This document shows, piece by piece, positions 35,901-47,900 of a stretch of DNA of 64,000 nucleotides. The position numbers and the translations under genes were made by a program. The DNA is from Puffinus mauretanicus. Taxonomy: Eukaryota; Chordata; Aves; Procellariiformes; Procellariidae. Positions within the stretch are counted from its first letter, which is position 1, and the number at the start of each line of letters is the position of its first letter. The stretch spans positions 62,001 through 126,000 of the forward strand of contig JAJKFH010000205.1 of the NCBI GenBank assembly GCA_023333565.1. The letters are read 5' to 3'. The notes beneath the pieces were generated by a model. That model searched no databases, was not told the DNA's origin, and was given only the letters and a program-made list of their open reading frames with translations.

Positions 35901-38900
35901 ACATCCCCCAAGAAAGGCAGCACCCAGCTCGCTTCCCAGCAGCTCCTCTCAAGCCAGAGAGCTCTTTGTCTCCATTTGTTGCTGGCATCAGGTCTCCACT
36001 TCCACCTCATGCACTGTCAACCAACCCCTTTCAGAGGTAAGGGGCTCCCCTTGGTCCCACACCCTCACCCCATCTGCCCCCATTCTCTCCACTTCGGAGC
36101 CTTGCTGGGGAGTTCACCTTGATGAGAATCTTCCTCTTGAGCTGGTTTGGAGAGGGAAGGCCATCAGCAGAAATATCTACTGGTTTGGTCAAGAGCATGT
36201 CCCCAAAGACCTTCTTGAAATTCTGAGCCATGTTCCTCTGTTGAGCAATGCTGCAGTGGTCCTCAATGGACAGAATGACGGGGAAACTGGGAGGAGGAAA
36301 AGAGCCGTCAGTCCCAGCGTGGTGTCTGGATGGAACCAACACCTTCTGAGCCTCTGTGCCCTCAAAGAGCAGTTTGCATCAACAGTGATCTGTGCTGTCT
36401 TGAGCATTCAATGTAACCACCCTACAGCAAGGTGTCCCCAACGCTGCTGGCAATGCACAGAGTGGAGAAGGACTGGAAAACTACTGGGGTTTACCCAAGG
36501 TCTTCCCTCTGACAACTTTTTTCTGTGTGAAATCTCCCCTTGGCTGGGAGGCCATGCTTTCTTCCCACCGAATCCCAGGCACATGGTGTTGTGTGGGGTC
36601 TCTGGATAAAGGTGGGCTTCACTTTGCTGAAGACCAGGTCCCTGCTGTACTCACTCGGAGGTGACAAAGGCATGCTCCTTGATAGTGACCAAGACATCAG
36701 AGAACTTGATCTTGGTGGTTAAGGTGTGTCCATGGTAGATGACCGGCATGCCATCGGGACCGTCCCAGCAATCCACTGAAAGAGATCCATGGGGGAAACT
36801 TAGAAACTTAGCCCAAAGGCTGGAGCGTAGGCAGGACATGGACATGAGATGGACTGAACTAAGCGCTGCTGGGAACTGCGTTGGATGGTAATAAAGGAGC
36901 GAGGTGAAAGTCCAGATCTTTCTGGGGGACCAAAAGCTCGGGCACGTACCACCCAGTCCCACAAAGCAAACGACCTCAGCCCTTTCAGCACATCGTGGTG
37001 ACAATGCTGCCACTGGCACGTCAACCTTCAACCCTGCCTTCCACGCAAAGCCTTCCCTGACCACCGCAAGCTATCGCGACGATGGAGACAGATGTGAGGG
37101 CACTCACGTTCGATACAGCGGCATCCCATGCGCAAGCAGCGGGCGTACGCCTCCAGCGAGGACTCGCTCGAGAACTGATCCCCCGTCAGGTACCTTTCAT
37201 GTGAGAGAACACATCAACAGAGCAACACGCTCACCACGGGCATGGATGTCTGCTGGGACACGCAGACCTGCCTCTGCGATGCAAGGAACGGCGAGAGCGA
37301 CTTTCCCCCAGACCTGCCATCTTCTCCAGGTGAGGGGCTCAACTCTGCCCCTACTACAAGGGGCTGCAAGCACTGCTCTGCGGTCCAGCCCCGCTGCTGG
37401 CTCTTGAGATAAGCCCCAAAGAGCCATATCAGCGTTGGTGCCACAAAGAGCCCCCTGCAGCCACCAGAAGCAGCCCGAGAGCAGGGTTAGCCCAGCTCTT
37501 GCAGGCAGGCAGAGCTCGCTGCCTGCCCTCCAGGCTGTCAGCTGGCTTAGGCTCTTGGTCCTTTAAATTTGGGCTGAGGTGCTGCCACGGCACCCCATGA
37601 ACGGGGAGCACAGACAGAGCCTGCCTGCAAAGAAAGCAGTTCCTGCAAGATTCTTCTAGCAGCAGAGGAGGAAAATGGCCAATTTCTGCCTGCCAGGTTT
37701 TTGTCACATCTGTCCTTAGAGGCTGTGGAAGGTGACATCGCTAACGGTAAGAAATCGCCAGAGTGACAGCCCGGGACCTGCGAGCGCAGTCTGCGCCGAT
37801 GTGGGCTGCTGACCACACCGGAGCAAAACACGGATGGTTAAACGACGGAGGGAGGACTGGGGCACCGAGAGGAAGGTCTCTGATGTACTGACCCCGGGTT
37901 GGAAAAGTCTACTTGACCCATCACTGGGATCGGGCAGGACCAGGAGAATCCCACCCTGGCACAGGGGGAGAGGACGCCGGGAGCGGGCGGGTGGGGAGAG
38001 CCGTCCTCTAGTCCTTACGTGTTGTGTGAGGAGGAGATCCAGTAATGGGAGAGGGGGTTGTTCATGTTCTCCAGACACACCATGTCCAGTTGCGAGTTCC
38101 AGATGCTGTTCTCTTTGGAAAACAGGAAGGTGAGAAACTGCTCAGGAAGAAACAGAAGTGTGTTAATGATGCGGAGGAGGCGGGTGCTGTGGTTTAGCTT
38201 CGCACACATCCCACCCTCCGTGTCAGCAGCTACCGAGCAGGCAGCTATTTTCTAAGCTCAGCACAGACTGACCAGAGGCAACCAAGACAGCACACAAGCT
38301 ACCCGACCCAGCGTGCTTGAGTAACCACAGCTTAGGCATGGCCACCTATCCTCTGAGCTGTGCCAGATATCCGTACAAATCCTTCGGCCCAGCTGGAGAC
38401 AAATGAATTGCTCTGCGTTTTATTTTGCAGCTCACATGGCAGGCAACAGCTCACTAAGGCCATGGGGGTCAAGGGACCTTCGTGTGGGAGTTGGTCCAGA
38501 GTGCCAGTGACATGGTCATCTCCAGTTGTTTTTATTCTTTTGTTTTCAGCTCTTCTTGCTTTGAAAAGATTCTTACATGCCCCAAAGGGGCATTAAGCCA
38601 AATGCAGCCCCTTTCCTTCTCCAAATGAACTGCCTGATGAGCACTCCCAGCTCATCACGTTCAGCACAAGAAGAGAGCCCAGAAGTCACTCCCTTTGCCA
38701 ACCAGCTCTTGAGCAACATGGTGACCCACCACGTTCATCTCACACAGCAATGCAGCTGACAGGAGCCGTGATCCTTTAAGCACCGCCGCCCCGCAGCGAA
38801 GACACGGACAGCAGAGCTGTCACACCGCAGCACACATCGCACTGCGGGTGTCGCACCCTCCTCCGCCCCACTCCGACCACGCTAGCGTTCAAGGTGTCTT

Positions 38901-41900
38901 ACTTCGTCCAGGGAGAAATAAGGCTCATCGATCTCCCTCAAAGGGTCTCTCAGAAAGTTGAACATGAATTCCTGTACCTGAAGGGTATCTGCAGCCCAGA
39001 GCTCCTGCAAACCCCAAGAAAGACATAAAAAAGAAACCATTTCAGAAAGTATTCAAAACCACACGCAGCTCACCCAACTAGAAGCTTTAACCATCACGGA
39101 GGCAGTTTTTAATGCAAGACCATCTCTGCCAGGAATTCAACTGTCAGCACAAATGCCGGATCGCACGCAACTGCAGAAATCTGCCCTGTTTCTAAGTGGT
39201 CTTCATCTTCTCAATCCACGCATTTTTCTCTCCGATAGCTCCTTTGCACACATCTGCCATCCCTCCTCCTTCGGCAGCAGAAGCCAACTCGGCTTCCTTT
39301 TGCTTCTCTCTCTCCCTGGGTCTCTTTCATTAGGCCATCAAAACGGCTACGTCTCTTCGCTGGTTAACGCTCCGCTCGCTGCGGACCACGGGCAGGGAGG
39401 CGGCGGTGGGAGACGGGGAGGAGGGTGCAAAGCAGGAGGCCCCACGCTCTCAGGCGAGGCATGGCAGTGCTTCCGCGAGCCACCCCTGTCCTCTTGGAGG
39501 AGGAGACCAGCAACGAGCTGGGAGCCCAGCGAGAGTCGAAATAAAGGGTCTGCGCAGCCCGCAAACGCGCTGCTTGCGTCTGCGTGCGTGTCCGAGCGGG
39601 CGTGCTGTGCTTGCTGAGATCGCTTTTAAATGCAAAGGTCAGCAATGGAATCGAGCGGCTGCTCCTCAGGAGCTGCTGAGAGCTCCCAAGCAGACAGGAC
39701 AGACCATGACGCTTCGGCCGCTGCAAACCTGCAGTACCAGCCGGGTCACAGGGACTGGGTAAACCTCCACCGACCAGTTCCTCCCGCCTGGGACCTCCGC
39801 TCCTCTCAGATCTTCTGCTCTTGGTCCCTTTTCTGACCAGGGTGCCTGGCTGAGGCCAGGTTTACCCTCACCAGCGCTTCCCCTGCTCCAGGAAGGATGC
39901 GCTCAGGTTGGGGCCATGCCAGGCAGAGCACCCCACGACCAAATCACCCCAGCTCCACGGCAAGGCTACCCTTGGAGTACCGGATCCCTACCGATACCGG
40001 TGCCCACCCCCTCGTCCCTCCCCTGGGCCTGTGTCGAGCTCACCCTCTGGTACTCCAGCAAGAACTTCTGCAACTCCAGCAGCGACACCCTGAAGTGCTC
40101 AGACCTTTCTCCACCCCTGAAAAGCAGAGAGAGAGAGAAAGAAGCTTCGGTCACTCACGCAGCACATCCCGACCAAGTGTTGCCAGCATCATGAGAGATG
40201 CCACCCGCAACCACCACAGCGCGCGCAAGCAAGACGTGCCCCGAGCACGCAGCGCTGCGAGAGCAGCGCGGGAGGAGCAGAGGGAGCCGAGGAGGGCACG
40301 ACAGCAAACACGCAGCAGCTGAGATTATACATCCATATCTCACAGCCTCCAGCAGCGGTCCAGCATTCGCACTGCCAAGGGTACGACAACATGAAACTCT
40401 GGTGAAGGGCAGCAAAAATCATTAGAGGGACTGATTTGTACAAAAAACAAATAGAGGGTCTGGCTTGTACAAGAGTGAAAAGAACTAAATATGTGCAGGG
40501 CAGTCAAGGGGTGATTGTAGACAGGACAGAACTACGGGTATCCAGAGGACATGGACTCAAGGAGGCAGGGCAAGGAATGAAGAAAGGAATCGTTTGTAGC
40601 TGATTATCTCAAAAGACGTGTCCATGAGCGTACCAAGCTGCAATGGGCAGCCAAGGGCCATGCTGGGGACTAACACCAAAAAAAACAGAAATGGACTGGG
40701 CAGTGCTGGCTGCCCTGGGCAGAGGGATGAGCAAGATGGTCTGCTGAGGTCCTGGCCAACCCTCTTTTCTATGGTTATAATTAAAAAGAGAGGAATTACC
40801 TGGACAAGTTAACAAGCCTTTCACTCTTTAGCTTCCCTGTCTAAAGCTCTTTTTATCACGGCTGAGATGTGCACAGGGCAGGGAAGGGCACAGTTGGCAC
40901 CGGCACCACAGGCACAGCCTGCACAGTCCCTGGCATTGCACCGACCGCGAGGATGACCTTTGGGAGGTGGCTCAAGGTCTGGTTTCTTCACGTAAACCAA
41001 CCGACCGTTTCTGGAGGCGGCTGACCTGAGCGGCATCTCAGCGGGATGCCTGGGAGGAAGAGAGCCCTTACCGACCCGAGCTGAAGTGTCTACAGCAAAG
41101 ATGCTTATTCAGAGCGCAACAACGGAAGCAGCGTGGTGGCAAGCAAGAGGTGTGCAGCATTCCTCCTCCCCGACACGCTGCTGCAGGCACCAAAGCACAT
41201 TACGAAGCAAAAGAAAACAGCCCTTTCCCCAGCAAATACAGAGAATTATCCACCTTTCTAGGAACGGGACATCCATCTGTAAAAGAAGAAGCACGAGCAT
41301 TAGGTTTGCACTCAATCTCACCAACGTACGTGAAAGCACAAATTGATCAAGAAGGTAACGGGGATAGCAAACCAGCACTGCGCAGCTCTGCTTTCCTACA
41401 GCCATTGCTCACAGACCGCCTCCCCCGTCCCCAGCAGCCCCGTGCTAACCAGCCTAAAGCAATAACTTCTTTACTCCCTGTCATCCCTGGCCCAGAGGTA
41501 GGAGACAAGAGCTATTAGCTGAGGGCAGCAGGGTTAAAAAGGCAATTAAGAGGGAATGCCCGGTAACAAATATGGTCTCTCCCTCCCCTTGCTGGCCCTG
41601 GAGAATTCTTACCATTTTCTGGGCGCTGAACATCAGGCTGCGGTAGAGCTGTGCAAACTGCCCGTACGTGATATCCCCGTTCCTCTGCTCCACGTCCTGT
41701 GGCAAAAAAAAAAAACAAACAACAGAGGTTTTACAGGGGCCACGGGCAAGTCTGCACGGCCCGAGGAGTGTCTCCTCCCACCAGGATTCCTGGGGGAAAA
41801 GGAGGAGGGAAAGGCCAAAACCTGGCCAGACTTTGCCTCCTACCTTTGCCCATCTCTGCCGGGGCCAGTGGGACCCCGCAGTGCCCAGGACACAGGCACA

Positions 41901-44900
41901 CCCTGACAGAGTTACGCGATTCCCCCAGCTCACCCACATAAAGGCATCGCAGTGCTGATTAAAAAGCGTTATCGTTTACTTGAATAGTTACAAAAGGATC
42001 ATTTTAATTTTGGTTTGCAGAGAGCATCCAAAGTGTCTGGCAACTGGAAGAGCCGAAGCGCGTGCTCTCCTTTGGATACACCGCTCTCTGGCCTTGGTTC
42101 AGCGCTGGTGGAAAAGGCTGCTCATCAGGAGATGACCCTTCGTTCCTGGGTCTGCAGTGATGCCGGCAGAGCTGGCCGCCTGTCACCCGGTGGCAGTGGG
42201 ATGCAGGACGCGGGATGCAGGACCAGCTGGCCTCGCTGCCCGTCCTGCGCTCCACCCCACCAGGGCAAAGCCCTAGACCAGAGCCAGGAGCAATGCGGGG
42301 AGCGGGGGAGGCAGGGTGGGGCGAAGAGAGGGTGCTGGCCACAAACGGGTCAGGGTGCGGCACCCAGTGGGAGCTGGCACCTCTTCAGTCGCCGCCGTGG
42401 GTGGGGGCCCTCCCGGGAAAGGCTGGGAGCCTCTGCAATATGCAAACGTGCCGTGGGAGTTTAACCACCACCAGGTTCTGCTCAAAGGCAGGCAACGGGC
42501 TGCCGAGGGTCCCCACCGCGAACGAGGAGAGCGGAGGGGTCACACACTCACTGTGAGTCTCTCCCGCAGGAACCTCATGTTGGGGACCCGGTAGTTGACC
42601 TGAGACAGCATGTTCTTCAGATCCTTGGCGGAGATCCTGGGGAAAGAGGGGAAACACGTTCAGCAGCTCTGGGACGGAGGGGTCTCACCCTGGGACACAC
42701 AAGGACGGAGGCGCGACCCCAGAAGGACGCCGGGGTTGGGACCAAAGGCAGAACAGAAGAACATTTTGCACCCCAATGAACTCTGCATCTATGCCGCACG
42801 TGGGGAGCGGAGAGAGGTGCTTGCATCCCGGTGGGAACTGCAAACACCGCTCCTGCAAGCTCCTAACACTGTCCCAGCACCCTCAGCCCACTCGAGCCGC
42901 TGCCGCAACGGGCACACAGTGCCTACTGCTTTACAGGAACGACTGGGGAGAAGCATTTTTCAAGTATTTGTGCCCCAACACGGATGCTGGGTGACCAAAT
43001 CCCTTCCAAAACCCACTCCCTGGCCTGCAGAAGGAGCTGGAGGAGGGCAGGCTTGGCAAGTGGTTTGGACCCAGCTAATTTTATCCTAAAGAGAGGAAAA
43101 AAAGCCATTTTCACTGTCTAGCCACAGGCACAGCGCCGCCACGTCGTGCCCAGCTGCGTTCCCCCAGCCACTGCCACACACACCGCTGGCACGGGGCAGC
43201 CGGCGCGGCTGTCCGCCCCCCAAGGCCCTTCGCACCAAACACGCCGGTTCCCGGACTGGGGAGGGCTCCGGTGCCAATCCCGAGCGGGATCCCGCACCCA
43301 GGCGGGCAGAGGCTGGCAGCAAGGAGCCCTGGGCTGCCCCTGCCTGCTCCGGCGTTGTTTTCCCACGGGGCGACGGCCCTGCAGCGAAGAAAAACATGGA
43401 TGTCTCCCATCTGCAGGATTTAAGAAGCCGGAGAGGTCTGCGTGCAATCATTTTCTGGCAGCTCCTGCCTTAAAAGCAAGTCCTCTGAGTCCGCCCCAGC
43501 AATCACAGATGCTACTTTTGCCCCCCACTGAGCAAGCAGGAGCTCAGGACCCTACAGGATGCTGCCCCATCCCGCAAAGCATAGGGCAGGTCTGACCCTG
43601 GGAACGCTCACGGCTTTGGGGCGCAAATATAAATATGCCAGGGAAGATGTCCTGGGCAGGGGTCATGCCGTCACCTGCAGCGAGGCAGAGGGGCAGTGTG
43701 AACCGCGTCTCTTTTACGCTCTCCCCTGGAAACGGGGTGATCTCAAACGACACAGAAAGGAGGGATGGAGGGAGCCCCAAGGAGAGGGAGAAACCGGCTG
43801 GTGTCAGGCGCTGCAGAGGCCAGGGCCGCCGCAGCCGGCGGGACACAGAGAGCCCTTGTTTCTGGGCGCAGAGCTGCGGGAGACTGGGACGCACGCACGG
43901 CCAGAGCAGGAGCTGGCCCGGCTCCCGCGCCGTGCCCAAGGCCAGCACCCGTCCGGCCGAGGAGCGTGCAGGCAGCGTCCTGCCACTCGCTGGAAAATAA
44001 AAAAAAGCTGGCAAATGGCACCAGCCTCCCCTTCCCTCCCAGCTGCATGAGCTACAGAGCCAGCTCTCAGCACCAGCGGCAGCTTTGCTGTCCCCCCCGT
44101 GCACCTCCACCTCCCCCAGCAGGAGAAGTTACCCCTGGGCTCAGGGTGAGTGTTTTGGAGCCTGCCCTTTCCCTTCTCCAACACAGCCAGCATCCATGGC
44201 CACGTGCAGGGTGCTGTGCAACCCCCCATGGCAGGGGGGTCCCAGCTACGGGGTCCTGAGTGACAGGGATATGGGGTGATGTGGGGGGGAGCGAGCAAGC
44301 CAGCAGTGCAACGGTGAGAGATGCCCTCACGCGTCAAGGACCACAGCATGCAGCAGCTCTCGTGGGACCCCTGACGGGACACCCAGAGTCCCCAGGGCCA
44401 CCCAGCAGCAATCCCCCCTTGGTGAGAGGCTGAGGCTGCAAAAAAGCTCTTGGAAAAAGAGCCGGAGGGGCTGCAGCAGCAGGACCAGCAGCAGGCATGG
44501 GGCTGGAGAGCCGCTGGAGCCAGCGCCCGGCTGTGGTGATGCTGGGCTGTTTCACAGGGAGGTGTTGGACCACGGCACTGCTCGTCGATGTGACGGCACC
44601 AGGAGAGGCGAGAGCAAACCCTGTAAAAGCTGTGACCAGCATTTCCCTCTCTGCTTCGGCAGGAGGATGGGCTATGGAAGGATTTTATTTAACGTTATTA
44701 ATAACACACAGTAAAGTGTTGGAGATCTTGGATAAATAGCTTGGTAGTATTTTGAGACTAGAAAGTAAAAACCAAATAAATAAACTAATTTCTTCTACGG
44801 AAGTTTTTTAAGGTTTCATGACAAACAGGCCGAAGGACAGACCCAGCCCTCCCACAGGGGATGAAAACATTCCCCCCCCCCGCCTCCAGTGCTGTAACTG

Positions 44901-47900
44901 CTCCCAGCCATGGGCAGCTCTCCTAGCCAGAGGTGAAACAGTCTCCTCCGCAGCAGTTAGGAAAAAAACCCCAGCATCCTGTTATCCTCCTCTTTCCACC
45001 TAACCTCCCTTGGAAAAACAAATACCCAAAGGCCCAGCAGCCAGTGAAAACAGCCAACATCTGCCGGCGTGCTGGAAGGTATGCACAGGCACCCAGCCGG
45101 GAGAAGGCGGAAAGGAAAGGGCTCCGGCGCAGGAGGCTGGGGCGCGGGGCGAGCGCGGGGTACACGAATGCCGGGAACGATTTCTTCAGCTGCCAAAAAC
45201 CTGCCTGTTCGGGAAAGGACCAAGGATGGTTTGCAAAAGAAGTGTTTTTAAAAAAAAACACAACTCACTGTTCCCTTTTCAAACCCATTTCCAGGCTGAG
45301 AAGCAAAAGCAGAAAGCCCAGTGACACCAAAGTTAATGCTGAAACACCTCATAAGGGCAAAGATTTCATCCAAGAGATGTATACGCCCCATAACTGCTGC
45401 CTCTACTTCGCAGAAAACACACGGATGCTTGTAAAATGGGGAGACCCAAAATCTTTCCGCATTCCCCCTCTATCGCTGTTTTGCTCCTTCTGCTGCCTGG
45501 GCTGGAGCAGCAGCTCTGCTAATTAAGCGGTTTGCATTGAAACCTCTGCCCTTGGTTGACAGGTAAGGAATACATTGTTTTTTGCTGCCTTAATTCTAAG
45601 TGCTAGTAGAAAGATGATATTAAGAAAAACAACAAGAGAGATGCAACAGGCTGGCATTCAGCTCTGCTGACCATGCCTCCGGCAGACGAATCTATACATA
45701 CAATCTCTTTTGTCCTGTCGGAATGTCATTTCATCCGTTTTACTGTATAACCAGATGAGAAAAAGGACCGATTTTTTCCATTTCTCCTGCATTCATGCTC
45801 CAAAACCCCCACGCAGCCACCCCTGCACCTGCCTCAGTGCTCTCCATTTGCTGAATTAGGAAATATTACACCCGGTCACCACTGAAAACCGTACATTGCG
45901 TATAAAACCCAAGCCTGGATTTGAAAGGGTGTGGCATATGCAAAGCAGCTGCAACAGATTAGAGGCGCCTCTCCTTCCCTTTCTGCCTCTGCGAGGGTTT
46001 ATCCCTCCTCCGCAAAATCCCCGTGCACCCAATGGTGCTCTCGCCACGCCACAATATAAGTCATTGCAAAGGCAAAAATGTCCAATGCAGCGGGATTTCC
46101 CTTACACAACACACTCCTGCTCCGCTCCGAGATGTAGGCAGGTTGACTTTAACCCCCGGCTGCCCGACAGCGGGGCCGTCTGCCTGTCCTGGCTGTCACG
46201 GGGCAGCACGCTGCAGCGGGGAGGGAGGGACAAGCAGTGGGGACCAAAGCGGGATGAGAGGACCCGCTCGCTTCTCCTGATGAGTACAGAGCAGTGATTT
46301 TCGCCTGCCGATCCACAGGACCGACCTGTCTGACCGCGGTCACCCACGGTTCCCCAGCGGCGTGCCCCTGGCACAGACAGCCGGGTTGGCAGGGCGAGTT
46401 TCTTGGCAGGAGCTTGCCGCAAGGGTGAGGAGGACTCCAGGGCTCAGGGTGAAGCATGGAAATCGGTAGCAGTGTGAGATCAATGGCATTGGCAGGGACC
46501 AAGCAGAGGATGCTCTGGAGCCGGTGCTCTGCAGTGAGCCCTGCCTGGGCACCCGGGCACATAAAGGGGCAGACGGGACCCGGGTGCTCCGCCGCAGCCG
46601 GGGGGCACGAGCTGACGTGTGAGCGACGCCTCCAGCACTGCCCTCTCCAGACAGGACTGGAGGAATCCCCCTACCCCAGGGGAGCACCGAAACACAGAAA
46701 TCAATGCTGAAAGGGTAGTGGGCTCAGTTAACGCCACGGGGGAAAAGTGTGTCCCAGGGGTGAAAGGAGGGAAATAACAGCACCTCGGGAAGAGGAGACT
46801 GGCAGCCGGCGTGTGGCTGGGGAAAGCAGGCGGCGGCAGAAAGCAGAGCATGGTGGAACTCGCCTCCTCGACAGGGAAACGTCCCTTCCCTTAACTCCTC
46901 GTGACAGGTCATGACCCAATTCCCTTCCCTTATCTTCTCATGACGGGTTCAAGCGTGACATTTCACCTGCTAGGACATCACTAAGCATTCACCCAAGAAC
47001 CCCACAAGCAGTGCCCCTGCTGCAGCCCATCAGCCTAGAAGCCAAGCAGCGGGATGATCCATGGCCTCATGGACCTCAGAGGAGGAGAATAAACCAAAGA
47101 GGGTGGAGAGTAACAAACACAACCCAGTTCAGCCCTGACCGGGTGGCTCTTTGGTGGCTGCTTCCTCGGGTGATGCCAGCTGGGGGTGAGGTGTTTCACG
47201 GCCATGGGCTCTCAAGGTGTTACTGGGTCTAAACAGCTGGGAAATAGGTCAGGGAAACAAGACAATTTTTTGATGCTTTTTTAATTCAGTGAAAATCAGC
47301 CAGGGAAGTATTGGGACTTGAATTAAGGTTCCTCGGAAACAAAAATTAAAAACCTAAAGAACCCAATAAAAAATCCAAAGCAAAGGCTGGGATTTCAAGT
47401 CAAAGCTAAACCTTTCCAGCTCAAACCCGTCTATGAATGTGCACATTTGCGCAAGCGAGGGTTTTCTCTCTTCTTACCTGTCTTCCCGGTTGCGATCCAG
47501 CGAGTAGAACTGCTTCCGAAGCCACCTAAACAGAAAGGCACAAACACGCACACACTTAGCCCCAGCTCCTCAACAACAAGCCCGTTTGGTTTGCTGCTGT
47601 CTCTGGAAGATGCTCAACACCACGCGGTCCACTCCCACAGCCCTCCTTCCCACCAGAGAACTTGCCTCTGCTCCCCTTCCAGAGGCAGCCTACCCTATTT
47701 TCATGCAGGCAACCTGCCCCCCCCTTTAAAACTGTCTCTGCCTGAAAGTGAGTCCACAGAGAAGACAAAAAAATCAAAGGTATTCTCTTCTACACGCCTG
47801 AATTGCTACAGACAATACAGGCTGCGCACACATAAAAACATCTGTTTCGTGGTAAAGCTCCTTTTCCCTGCATGTGAGAACAAACTCTGGCCATGGACGG

